A stretch of DNA of 64,000 bases from Lasiosphaeris hirsuta (taxonomy: Eukaryota; Ascomycota; Sordariomycetes; Sordariales; Lasiosphaeriaceae): assembly GCA_030549175.1 (NCBI GenBank), contig JAUKUA010000002.1:4340001-4404000 (forward strand), read 5' to 3'. Numbering within the stretch: position 1 is the first letter of the stretch; each line of letters begins with the position of its first letter. Shown one piece after another: positions 45,977 through 57,697 of this stretch. The position numbers and the translations under genes are program-made. A model generated the notes under the pieces. That model ran no database searches. It saw only the letters and a program-made list of their open reading frames with translations, and was not told the origin of the DNA.

Positions 45977-46713
45977 TTTCGCGGGCTTGTCCACCACCCA
46001 GTACTGCGAGGGGGGTCTTGTTTGCCGTCGTGGTGAGTGGTATTTGGCTGCTTTCCCATTTTTTTGGAAGGGAATTGGGAAGTAGGGTAAGGCTATGGGT
46101 AAATATCTAGCCATCTTATACTGTCTGAGAATAATAGCTTGTTCACATTCCAGTCTTACCCTTGTTCCCAGATGATGCTGTAATTCCAGAATGGGGGCCC
46201 CTGAGAGAACAATATTAAGGGGTTTGTGGCCCACCTTTGCACGGTCCAAAAATGATTGTTGGTATTTGCCTGGGCACAAAGAGAATAATACTAACGGCTT
46301 AGTATTGTTCTACGCCTATCCCGTATTCTTCAACAAAGACTTGAGCCCCGCTCGCGTGGTCCACCAAGGAGATCCGACGCCAGGGAACTAGGTCCCTGAG
46401 ACGCAGGCAATAGTTAATGTCCCATTGCGTGCCATGAAACGAGCCGTTTCCCGTGGATAGACATGACGAAAGGATTATAGGTTATCTCAGGTATGTACAA
46501 GCTGGATCTAGCAAATTTTTGATGACGTAGCCATTACTTCTTCCCTTTTATATGCGCAATGCAAACACTCTCAAAGATCTGTACACCCTTTATCCCAACC
46601 CAACGGGCTTCCTCTCAAGGAATTTGCAGCTCAGACTCGCGCTCAAGCCAGAGATTGCATAAGACTTTGCGCCTCCAATTTCCCAAAAGTTGATATCAGA
46701 CAACTTTTCCTAC
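45977..46713. other. Intergenic region, promoter of the protease
   Basis: 0.74 kb upstream of the aspartic protease and downstream of the next minus-strand gene. No gene is seen. A 22-base segment at 46663-46684 is almost identical to 43581-43602. Confidence 0.45.
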
Positions 46714-47786
46714 TTACCCAGCTGGTCGATGTGGCGCTTGGGTGTTAGCGTCTTGCAGTATGTGCAATCCGTTGTTTGTGTTCCACTGCGCCATCTCTGG
46801 CCGTAGTGCTTGGTCGGGCGACGGTGCCACCGTGTCGTGGTGGTACTCGTTTGGCTGCCCCTTTTCTGTGGCGGGAAGCTCTGAATGGTTCAGGCTTGGA
46901 TCCCCTAGTTCTGATAGAGGCTGGTATACGCCGTCACGGCTGTGATATGAGAATTGAGTGCTGCCGCTGTTGCTCAGCGGCGGCGAGAGGAAGCCATCGG
47001 CGGTTTTATACCCCGAGTAGTACTGCTGGGGTGATCCGAAGGCGGGAGATTGCGGTGCTAGCACACGTTGGTCAGATCTTGCGCCTTGTGCCGGACAATA
47101 ATCTCCCACTGGCACTTACATTGGTTGAGGGTCGGACTACCGGTCGACTCGACGCCGCTATACCCTATGCCCGCCCCGGGCACGCCACCGGCACTTCTAA
47201 AGGCTTCCCTCTCCTTCTTCTTCCTCGCGTGCCATCCGCACTTGTACATCATGAATGCCACGACAGCAATCACCACCACGGCGGACCCAACAGCGATGCC
47301 TACAATGGCACCCGTAGACAACCCCTGGCTTTGGTCTGTGGGAACAACCTTGGGTGCGGCGGAGGAAGAGGGCGAGGGTATCGCGGGATTTGCCGGCTCG
47401 TATTCCTCCGTGACGAAAGGCGCCCGAGCATCTGGATCTGAGCTCAGCTTAGCTACCCCTAGACGAGCCGTCGGACAAGACCCGTCGGCGCACGGGTTGC
47501 TTGTGCAACAGCCCAGGAACGGCGGTATCGTCATCTTGCAGGTGAACCATAGCGCCGTGGCATTGCTCGACGTCGAGTTGCTTTGCGAACATTGTTGCGG
47601 AGGAATACTGGAGTAGCTGTCGCCTGAGAACGACGCCGGCCTGAGGTTGTTCTTGGGGCAGAGCCCGGATCCGTCAGCACAGGGGTCTGTGGTACAGCAT
47701 CCCATGAACTCAGTTGCGTTGTTCTGGCAGATGTAGAATGCGCCACCGATTGGGCATGAAAGACCTAGTGACGACAGTGTCGCCAT
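46714..47786 (-). CDS. Single-pass membrane protein with two Cys-rich GCC repeats
   Basis: Two exons: 47786-47120 and 47057-46714; 336 residues. Intron 47119-47058 (62 nt) has GTAAGT donor, CTGAC branch and TGCTAG acceptor. The N-terminal half carries two copies of a Cys module: FYICQNNATEFMGCCTTDPC plus ADGSGLCP (about residues 18-44) and FTCKMTIPPFLGCCTSNPC plus ADGSCP (about 81-105). A Ser/Pro/Ala stalk follows, then a membrane segment at about 158-182 (TGAIVGIAVGSAVVVIAVV) and a basic stop-transfer (HARKKKER). The cytosolic tail is about 150 residues, rich in Gln, Pro and Tyr. No cleavable signal peptide is visible, so the N-terminal repeats may be exported by the membrane anchor itself, or an upstream exon is missing. 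The plan fits a cell-surface sensor; function not shown. A GTAAGT sits directly at the stop codon, so a further 3' exon is possible. Confidence 0.78.
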
Positions 47787-48983
47787 ATTCGCTGCGGTGA
47801 TTCGAGGGACGGAATACTCCGAGCCGGGGTCGAGCTAGGGTGGCGAGCTTTGTGTGTTTCTAGTCCATGTGCTGCTACGCAGTTGATTGGGAATGGATCA
47901 TGGACGTCGGCTAGCTGAGATGCAGCAGCAACCCCTTCTTTTTACACCAGCTGCACTTCATTCGGACTGCCTCGCAGTTGACTGGCCGCATCAAGATTGC
48001 TGAGCCACGTTCAAACATGGCCGATGTCTGCGCCAAGGTAGGCGTGGGGTCGCCATCAATATAAGAGACAATCCTCCCAATCTCCGGATGTGGTCGGCTA
48101 TACAACGACCACTATCTGGAGATGACCTTCCCCAGTTCCTGGGGCCAAACCCAACCCTGTTGTAACCACACCTGATCCCCGGCTACGACCTTTTATTAGA
48201 CTGCGACATCGCCATGTTAGCAGCTGGTCCAAAACATGCATCTCCACCAAGTCGCAATGTCTGTTGATGTTTCGCAAACTTCCTGAGCACGACTCGGATT
48301 TTCGCTACGGCCCAAGGGAAGAGATAGAGCAACAGGTATGGGACCACGGTTGAAGTGCAACCAAAAGTTCCCGCAGGAAGGCTGTGTGGTTACATGCCCC
48401 GCCAAAATAACCATACCTTGAACTCGATAACACCCGGTCGGTTGCAATTGCGAGCCCGGGACCGGGAGCCCGTCTTGGCCTCAACTTGGCCCCCAAGCGT
48501 AATCAAAATGAGCCAAAGGTGACGCCATTTTCTATATCGACATGGAATTAGCAGCTTGGCTCTTCTCTCTATTTCATTTCAGCTCAGGCTTTCTGTGGTA
48601 TTGTGCCATGCAAATCCCGGACATTATAATCCTGAAGCTCGGCGATATGAGGCGAGCAACGACAACTTATTGGTTACACTTGCTCGCCTACCAGTTCTTC
48701 GACTCGGGCAGTCCTTTCACTCCCTAAAAGTGAGCACCGTCGCCCATGGGGTTACCTAGTGGTATGCCCTGGTACCGTTACACCTTACAACTCAGCAGTC
48801 GTACCGGTTGATGGAGGCGACTCGAACAAAAAAGAGCGGTGGAGGAAAGGGAGGGGGGGGGGGGGGGGGGAGGATTGGATCGAGTCTCTGGTCGATCGAT
48901 CTTAGAGTTGTGGGCACACCCAAGACGATCTTGTCGAGAGTATGTTTAAGCCAGACAGCAACACAGCAAAATCTCCGACAAGA
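47787..48983. other. Divergent intergenic region with G18 tract
   Basis: The G run is at 48853-48870, about 115 bases before the ATG of the effector-like gene. The rest shows no coding potential. Confidence 0.5.
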
Positions 48984-49947
48984 ATGACGCTCAACCAAGT
49001 GAATCATCTTCTGCTCTTAGGGCTGCTCCTCGCGACAATGGTAACCGCCAACTACGTCGCGGCTGGCCGCACAAAGACACCATCAGTTTTGGGACTGGTC
49101 GGGAATGAAACAAGCGACGTATGGGTGCGAGGAGGCCGAAAATACTCGTACGTTGTAACCCAAGTTCAGCTTCACCGAGTTCGTGAAGGTGACATAGCTT
49201 CGATGCAGACGGCCTACTCCTTGGAGTAGAAGCTACGATCCAGCCCAACGTCAAGATTCGGTCAACGGAACGTCAAGACCTCGCCAGTTTTCGTGCGGCT
49301 CTCTGGCTTATGGACTGTCGGTTGAGGACTGCGAGCACATGGCGGTGATAGGCATGGCTGGCCAGGGCCAAAACGCAATAGGAGAGAAAGGCGCGGGCAT
49401 CTGGATTGGTTCCGAGGGGCCCAACACCTTCACGTTTATCAACACGGCGAAAGTCCCCGTGACCGTCATCGTGTGGTATCGAGCGATGGGCGACGACAAG
49501 TCTTCGTTTGTCGGCGCGCGGGCGCCCAAGATCAGCTACTCGCTGCCATTCGTCAACGACGCCGTCGACATCTCGCTTGGTAATGAGGTGCCTGGCGGAT
49601 GGTCTGCAGTATACAATCGCTCCACGAAATTGACACCGTACGGGCAAATCGACAATACCTTTGGCGAGTTTAGCACGGGAACATACGCCACCATCGACGT
49701 GTCGCGGCTCGTTACCATGTCGGGGAATCCCATGACTGTAAAGGTCTCGGGCGGCTGCCTTGCCGACATGAAGACATGCGTCTACGCGTGTAATTCGGAG
49801 ACTGACTCCTGTGGCGCGGCCGGGACATACAGTTTGCTAAATTGCAGGGGTGCCAATGCCGTCCAGAGCGTCGACCCGGATGGAAACCCGACAGGCGGAT
49901 GCGGGGGATGGAGCAATGGAGGCCATGTCGACATTATGTTCGCCTGA
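48984..49947 (+). pseudogene. Secreted effector-like (thaumatin-like) gene with two frameshifts
   Basis: ATG 48984 opens a signal peptide (MTLNQVNHLLLLGLLLATMV) followed by mature sequence up to MQTAYSLE and a TAG at 49227. From about 49220 the homologous protein continues one frame over (LGVEATIQPNVKIRS, then ERQDLASFR), and at about 49300 it moves again to the frame that carries CGSLAYGLSVEDCEHMAVIG and runs to the TGA at 49945. The long intact part includes TFTFINTAKVPVTVIVWYR, GGWSAVYNRSTKLTPYGQ, YATIDVSRLV, VKVSGGCLADMKTCVYACNS and a Cys-rich end. The set of motifs matches a family of ascomycete secreted proteins often labelled 'putative effector 5'. Neither junction has intron signals, so this copy appears inactivated twice. 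Confidence 0.7.
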
Positions 49948-52157
49948 GAGTCACTCGAGATAGTTGGATGACAATCGGTGATTGTGTCGTCGGATATACC
50001 GGGCTAGGAGCAAGGAATGAAGGGGACATCTCCCGCTCAAATTCCTTATTGTGTATAGCCTTGTCGGACAGTTGGCGAGTTGATACCTGGTTACTTTTGC
50101 GGTGTGTTTCGTCAACCAAAACAACACAAAGTCTGATAGATTGTCTTGGATTATCCACAACTTAGTCTGTTTGCCACGGGACGGGAGTCGACTGCTCGTG
50201 GGTTGCGCGTGGATTGCGCGTGGATTGCGTGCAGATGTCCAGAGAGAAAGCGGTAACGAGGCGAGGCTGTTCTGGGGTCTCTCGCTTCGATGTTTCAGTG
50301 GGGCTTGGACAAAAGCAAGCGTGGCCGAGCTTGCCATGGGGAATGGGGAACGCATTCGCTGATGCGACGGTGCATGACATGCTTGTGCCAGAGACTCGCC
50401 AAGCCGCAGTGTTCCAGGAATAGACCTTAAGTGGTTGACGGCTTGCGGTCCTGGGTAATTAAAGTAGGGCAGAGTGGCAAAACCCTGTGCGAGGTGGGGT
50501 CGAGGGTGAAGGACCCGAGGGTCCAAGGTCCAAGGTCCAAGCTGGAGGTCGAGACAACGACCCCGGGACCAGGAAGAGCTTGATGGGAGCGATTTGGAAT
50601 TTGACACCTTCCCAAAACGAAAGCCCCCTCCAATGGGGTGACCCGGCCTCCCATCGTCTCTTGCCCTGTGGACCGTGGCCCAAGTGCCTGGCAGCTTACC
50701 CTGGCCAACCTAGTGCCCGGAACGGTGGGGGTGGCTTGTGCATTTTCCAGCCAAGTCCAGTGTTCTCGCCGATTGAACTTTCAGGCCTTGGAATTGTTTT
50801 CGCCTGCCTCTCTGTCCCTTTTTTCTACTTTGACGATATAAACATTCGTGCCGCTCTGCCGACGATTGTCTGCGCGCATTAATTCCTTACACAACTCGCC
50901 GAAATCAATTAGTACTATCGAGTTGTTTGTTCACCGTCGAGACCGAGCCTGTCTGTAAGTCTGTTACAGCGGAATTTGACGGATCGGTGCTGTCTGTGCT
51001 GCGTCTGATGTCTGGTGTCTGATGCCTGTTGCTGTAGATGTGGCTAACCTGCCCTGTTATGAGGCAAGCCGCCACTGAATGGCCGATTCCATCTACCAGC
51101 GCGACGGCATCATCGCCACGTGCACCCAGGAAGCACGAAGCCAGTCCTCTTGCATCATCAATGCAAACGAGAAGCGTGGGAGCAACTAGGACCGGGTCCT
51201 GGTGACCGGTTGTTTGCGGAGCGCAAAAAGCCGGCCGCCAAGACGCCAGCGAAGCCTTCGAAGACAAGTTGCACAGACACTTTCGATTAAAGTCGGCCGC
51301 ATCCGTCCCAGCCCTCCACCAGCAAGGCCAAGCAAAACATCACACGGCCTCCCGAAGTCTCGCGAGGGCGATGGCCAGACCCCAGATGGCCGGGCAGCCA
51401 AGTTAGTCATTGCTTGCCACGCGAAATGCATTGCGCCCATGGCTAGCGAGGGGCGGCGCCAGACGATTGATCTGCATCGTCAAGGGTGGCCGTGGGTGGG
51501 GATTCCAGGAGCGTGTGGGCATTCTGAGACGAGAAGTCCAAGCTCCGACACGGCAGGCCGCAAACCGTGCCCCGTGCCCGACCTCGGCTCCCGACTGCCC
51601 AAACCGTCGCCCGGAGCCTGGGTTTGACAGGCGCACTACGACTCCAGATGCCTCTAGATGCTTGTCTTGCTGCCTCGAGGCATCGGATGGGAGCCCCCAT
51701 AACCACCGCCACCATGTCCCCCAGACCCCAGATGCGCAACAGGTTTGCGCGCACCTACCTGTCATCCGGGGTTCTATACTACCTGACGAGGCTGGACGTC
51801 CAGCTTCCGGAGCATGGCGCGACTGTTTCTCCTTTGCATTGGGGTACGCATGTAGATCGTCTGGTTCCTACAGCGGGATCGCCCTTAGCTCGTCTCGTTT
51901 TCGCCCTTTCGGCTTTTATCCAAGATGCTACGCTAAGCAAGTCCGGGGAATCCATGATTCGACGGCTCGTCCAATATCTCGGTGGCGGCCCCATCTCTTG
52001 TCTTCCTGAACCGAAAACCTTTTCGAACCTCCTTCGTTTTGCAGACATACCTACCGCAAATGATATCGTCGCCAAGTCGAACAGTTGTCGGGTTGCCGCC
52101 GCCGTCGTCGTCGCTTAGGAAAGTTGAAGCCATCTGGCGAAACCTCGCCACACTCCC
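49948..52157. other. 2.2 kb intergenic region
   Basis: Several open frames of 60-200 codons overlap each other on both strands, but none has a domain, splice logic or a signal peptide I would defend. A short tandem of GGATTGCGCGT units is at about 50203-50232, and AAGGTCCAAGGTCCAAG at 50523-50540. The last 150 bases act as the leader of the receptor gene. Confidence 0.45.
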
Positions 52158-53670
52158 ATGTCGGGCTTCAACCCCACCGTAGGAGCAGCCGAGTTGCCCA
52201 ACTCCAACTTTTCGACTACGCCACTCGGCCTTCACTCTGCTTCACACAATGGGATGGGCTTTCGCGAGAGGAGACCTCACTCTTCCTTTTCCAACAGGAC
52301 TACATCCAGCGCCAGCACAGGCGGATCACCCTTCAAGGTGACCCAGATGGAGGACTATGGTCCCCAGGTCAACTTCACGATATGGTTCCTGACAGCTCTC
52401 TCCGCCGCTTTCCTCGCACTTCGTGTATACTGCAAATTCTTGAGGCATCGTGGGTTATGGTGGGACGACCACGTCCTCATTGGATCTTGGGTAAGCCTGC
52501 TCCCGCAGCCCGTCGGCCGCCGATTTGCCCGGCTTCTGACACAGTCTTCAGCTTGCGCTCGTTACCGGGAACGCCTTCGTTTCGGCGTCTATTAATATTG
52601 GGTTTGGGAGACCGCTATCCCAGTTCAACTTCAAAAACCTCGACCAGTTTTTGCTCATAACTAACCTCGCCGGCACGTTCTCCATCGTCGCGGCGTGCTG
52701 GAGCAAGACTTCATTCGCTATCACCATTCTTCGCATATCATCCGGCTGGACCAAGGCCAGTGTTTGGTTCATCATCGTCACAGTGAATTTAGCGCTGGGA
52801 GTTGCCATTGCAATTACTTGGGGCCAATGCACGCCGTTTAGGAAGATATGGCAGCCACGGATAGAGGGTGAATGCTGGCCCAAGTATATCCAAATTCGGT
52901 ATAATATTTTTACTGCCGGTGAGTCCGAGATACTCCCCTAGTTGGAGGCCGACACGCTGATGCTTGGACTTTCAGTATACTCCGGTGCTATGGATATTGT
53001 CCTCGCTTTGGTGCCATGGAGGATCATTTGGACACTTACCATGAATAAGAAAGAGAAATTTGGCGTGTTGGTGGCAATGAGCATGGGTATATTGTGTGTG
53101 AGCCCCTTGCCTAACGCAACCACGCTGTTGCTAACTCTTGACCCTAGTGCTGGAGTGACCTCGATCATCAAGATCACTCAATTGCCGTCCATCTCGAACG
53201 CCGGTTTCACAGAATCAACAACGCAGCTTATCATTCTCGCCACAGCTGAAGGCGCCATCACAATCATAGCCGCCTCGATTCCTATCCTTCGAGCCCTTCT
53301 CCGAGACGCCAGACCTCCACCAGGACCGGCAGATTTTTACCACATGGACTTCAATCTATACACCGGGACGGAAAACAGTCAAGGTACCGGTCGCAGCAGT
53401 ACCATCATCAGCACGAATAATCGCAGCACCTCCCAGTTAAATAAAGAATACCAGCCCATGGGACACTTTAGACAACTCAGTCGGTTGAGTCGGCTGAGTG
53501 GGTTGAGCATGGGTTTCAGTAGCCATAGTCGTCTCAGCAGTGGCCGCGATACAGAAGTTGGCATGGAGCATTTGCCTCCGGGCAAAATAATTCAGACGGA
53601 GGAGATCGTAGTAGAGTACGAGCGTCAGCCTACCGGTCCCCAGCAAGTCAGTATTGGGCGGGCAATGTAG
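52158..53670 (+). CDS. Seven-transmembrane Pth11/fungal-rhodopsin-domain receptor
   Basis: Four exons: 52158-52490, 52552-52918, 52976-53093 and 53148-53670; 446 residues. Introns are 61, 57 and 54 nt. The third uses donor GTGTGT at 53094 and CCTAG at 53146-53147; it is the only in-phase choice and restores SMGIFAGVTSIIK. The protein has about seven hydrophobic helices, with WWDDHVLIGSW after helix two, ACWSKTSFAITILR, GQCTPFRKIWQP, YIQIRYNIFTAVYSGAMDIV, and LPSISNAGFTESTTQLIIL plus AEGAITIIAASIPILR at the last helices. These are hallmarks of the fungal integral membrane (Rhodopsin_fung) domain in Pth11-like receptors. No CFEM domain precedes it. The tail is Ser/Arg-rich with an RLSRLSGLSMG repeat. 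The start could instead be the Met at 52348; I chose 52158 because the frame is open with sensible composition. Confidence 0.88.
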
Positions 53671-56600
53671 CGCTGGAAAGCAAGAGAAGTGGGGTTTCGG
53701 GGATTGGAAGGTAGTGGGTTCGTCGATTTGCTTTTCACATTGCATCAGCGGGGTGTTGACAGTCTCTACCTTGGGACACCCGGCGTACGGTTATTGGGTC
53801 ACGACCACGGTTATGGTTACGGTTACGGTTTATGGCCACGGTTTCGGTTCTGCGCAAAGCAAAACTCTTGCGGTTTGGCTTTTCTTTCTTTCTCGTTCGA
53901 CATATCCAGGGGGTTCGGCTTCGCATCTATCGGTGTACGCGGGATACGGGGTGGCAAAACAGAAAAAAAGACATATGATGATACCAAGGTGTAGGAATAC
54001 CCAATGGACATGGCCTTATTAGGCAGGCGGCTGCAGATCAGGACTAGCTGTTGTGCATTGGTGTTGTAGTTGTATGGTAGATATAGCCTGAGCATAGCGG
54101 AATATCCTATAAGAGAGTGTCGTGTTTAACTCGTTTTGAACAAGAGCCGATTCAGAAGCGACAAACGAGTGACGACCCGAAGTTGCCGTTCTTGACATGA
54201 GTGTATCTCTGACTAGGTTAGGAGATGTTGACTTCGGTGGGAAAGACATTTGTCTCGGAATCCCCAAGACGCAGCGAACATGGCTACCAATGATGAATGG
54301 ATATCCACTTCAGCTAATCCAGCCGAAAGTTAGAACAGAACTCCTCTCTTCTTTTGACTTACTATTGCCAGGTAGTAATGACGACAGAGAAGATGACAAC
54401 ACCCTGATGCTGTTCGCATGTGATGTGGCCTTCGAGAGGTTACGAGATATTAATTAGAAGGACTCGGAATGGGGGATGGGTGTTTTTGACATGCTCGAGA
54501 GTCTAGTCTGACTTGCTTCTCCTATTTTTAAATAAATTCATGAAGCAGGGTGACTACCCGACAATTATTTACAACGCGCCTTCCCTATAACATTAAACCT
54601 GACGGGATGGAGGTTACGGTTTTACCGATGAACCAGCAACTAGCTCTTGACACGGACATCATAGCTCCTGCCGCTGCTACTGATACAAGTCGACTTGGGA
54701 CCGTGCGCATTATGTGTGCACGAACAAGTGGCTACCTATTGATATCCTTACCTCAACAGCATGAATTCTAGATGCATTCCCCGCTCAGCCACGGTGTGAC
54801 TCGTCATCCAGCTTCTGTGTTGCGCCAGGTGCCATCCACGATCAGTATCTGGTATCCGCAGCTGCATCCAATACCATCGAGGTTAGTTGCCCCGTCCGTT
54901 GTCCTCAATCATGTTTCTGTGCCCCTGGTTCCTGCAGCTTGGATGAGCTGATCTTGAGACGAAACAATTCATCGCGGCGCAATCGCCCGCCTTGCCCGGG
55001 CACACTTGCTTTTACGGCATACACGACAGCCCGTCATCGAAGAACAGCATTGATCTGCGCCTCGCTGCTCATTTCGCCCAAGCCCGTCCACCATTGAAAT
55101 AGGACTGAGGACTACGACTCCAAGCCGAGCGATCCGCCCAAATCCCTAGACCTCAGGCCGGGCTTTGACAAAGATGTGCCCTGCGACGGGAAACAGCTGA
55201 CGCGGTCTTAACAATATTTTCGCGCCGTTGAATTCTCCGCCAGGCACCGACAACCCGGTTGATCGCATTTTCAAGTCAATTTGCGCTGGCCGGAGAACCA
55301 GGTCAGGGAGGATGACGGCAGCGGCTGTGCCACAAGAGAGTGAAGCGCTGGGTCATGCGCAACACGGAAGCGATTCTGCACAGGCTCGTCCAGGACAGCG
55401 AGGCTTTCCTTCCCGGGGACATTCGGCACTATCCATCAGGTTTTCGACACCTCGGTCAAAAACTTACAAACCTCAGGTTCTCTCCTCGATCCTCCTATTC
55501 AAGTCATGTGTGGTAGTGACTCTGACCGGCTCGCGCCGTCATGTGCAGGCTTGACCGAACGGGCTGCCTCTCGCCATGCACCGTACGGAAGGGGCCCTGT
55601 AGGATTCTCGTACCGCACAAGTGATCCACTGCGGAATGGCTTCCTTCAAAGGGTTAGTACTCGTCATTGGCAGTGACTCAGCACTACGCTGGAGGTTCCT
55701 TCGAGTCGAGAGGGTCCTTAGGAGACACCGACCACCTGCGCCGCATCGGCGCCTGTTGGATGCATCCCTACCAGGTAAGGTACCAAGGTAACGCGTCTGC
55801 GGTAGGGATGGGATTCCCTGCCGGTAGCGAGTGGTGAGAATCTAGCGGAGTTTTGCAAAACTCCATGTTTTGGCTTTACATCCCGCGCAAAAACGCCCGG
55901 GTCGATGCTTGCAGTTGATCTGGGGGAGTCTCGGTTGTCGACGTGGGGTCCACGCGGCACTCAGGGGCGCGATACGGATGGTCCAACGTTGAATTCGGGG
56001 TAACTCTTGGCGACGCTGTATCCTAGGTGAGCCGCCCCTGATCACAACCGATGCCTGACCAGCAGACAAGCTGGGCTTCACAAATGCGAGTTGACCTCAT
56101 CCCATTGTCGGTATTTTTCGGCCCCTATCGTCAAAAGCGCCTAGCGCCAGTCGCTATCAGCTTCACGGCGACCGCCAAGACTCGCCAACGAACGGGGTCA
56201 CGGCTCGTCCCTCAAGCAATAAGGCTCCTCACACCAGCAGACGGGAAAATATATTAACACACTGACGTCTCACTGTCGCACACAATTGTGATTACGACCT
56301 TGAGGAGGCCGTGCACGGCAGACAGGGAGTGGCTGGCCGTGGCGTCCCTACACCCCATCGGATAGGCTCGGAATAATCCCATTTGCGCCTCTCGATCCAG
56401 GTAACCCAAACCTGTGCCGCTCCTGAGGTTTGGTTCAGCGAGATGAAGAGTTGCTCCCCGCAATGCCAACGACTGGCCCCGATCTGCACGCGCGAAATAC
56501 GTTTTCATGCACGTCATGGAGTACGGCGGGGAGCTGAAAATAGAAGAGGAAAAAGAAGGGACCACCGGCCTCGGTTTCTCGGTTTACCTTACGGTCCTTA

Positions 56601-57697
56601 CCTTGGAAGCCTAGCACCTAGACCAACACGGGCACACCCGGGATCAGAAAGACCACCACGTGATGGGATCCCTGGACCGAGTCTGATGGCTTACGCTTGC
56701 GCTTGCCGGGTCCTCCGTTTGGCTGTTAGCGTTTAATCGAATTTCAGCTGGGCTTCCCGAACCGCGGAGTTTCCCAAGCCAGCATTGGCCTATCACAATA
56801 GCCGTTAAGGCAGTATAACAACTTTCAAGCATACTCTCTCACGTTTGACGGTACCTGGATTCCTCGTAGGACCCCTGTTGCCTAACAGGGCTGACCCCCG
56901 ATTCTCATCCATATGGTTCCATGCCTTCCAAAGTTTCCCCTTATTCCCTTGGGCCAGAGCTCGCAGGAATACGAATGCAACCTCCTAGCAGCTTTTGCTT
57001 TGTGAAACACGCCAATCCCAGTTGCTCAACGAGGCTGAAGCGGCGTTGACGGTCAAGTAGTCATTCGCTTTGCCTAACAGCGTTGCACCGCGCGGGGTTG
57101 CTCATGACCACCCAGCTCCTGGACCAGACGTCGACGTCTCGCTACCAATTAAGTCATGGCATAGCCAGCAGAATAGGGGTGATTCCCCTGGCATACGCCA
57201 TCTATGACAACCTAGCGTTGCATACTCCAGTGTCTCTCCCCAGACGCCATGGTTGGCTTCCTTTTCGCCCAAGGATCGCGTCTTCTACCACGTGGAGGGG
57301 GATGCGAGTCGTGCTCAATATCGAGATGAGGCTTGACGAGGTTGCAATGGGCGTTGTGTCATGGCCTGAGGGCGGAATGCATCCTTGGCGTCCATCTGTT
57401 CTCAGACCTTGAGCGGCACTGGACTGGGCCACGACGATGCTGACGACCTCTTGGTTGATGGGCTCGAGTGAGCCTGTGAGATATGTCTATAAAGACCTCC
57501 ACGATGGTTTGATCTCATACTATCTCCTACTCATCATCCAGTATCATCTCACATCTCCCCTACCTCACCCACATACAGATAGATACATTGCATTCTAACT
57601 CTTTGGATACCTATCCTTCAATACCCAGCCCCCTCTTTTCTTGCTTCTTTCCATAGCAGCCAAGCTCTAGTACCTGAAACCTTTCGAGGTGACAGCT
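53671..57697. other. 4 kb gene desert
   Basis: No open frame here has a recognised domain, and no splice combination gives one that I could find. A degenerate GGTTAYGGTTACGGTT stretch lies at 53808-53850. The segment 55200-55560 reads somewhat protein-like in several frames and could be an old relic. The last 200 bases form a CT- and CA-rich leader of the laccase gene. An AAGGTACCAAGGTA motif is at about 55777-55790. Confidence 0.5.
57488..57493 (+). promoter_or_regulatory. TATA box candidate for laccase
   Basis: TATAAA is located 210 bases before the laccase ATG, within GTCTATAAAGACC. The sequence between it and the start codon is a pyrimidine-rich leader with CATC repeats, typical of fungal promoters. 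Spacing to the transcription start cannot be measured here. Confidence 0.5.

Noticed and set aside
50487..52118. Several overlapping frames of 100-200 codons
   Set aside because: They overlap on both strands with low-complexity Arg/Pro/Ser composition and no conserved block.
53808..53850. Telomere-like repeat (GGTTAY)
   Set aside because: Too short and irregular and does not match the fungal TTAGGG repeat in phase; more likely chance low complexity in 3' flank.
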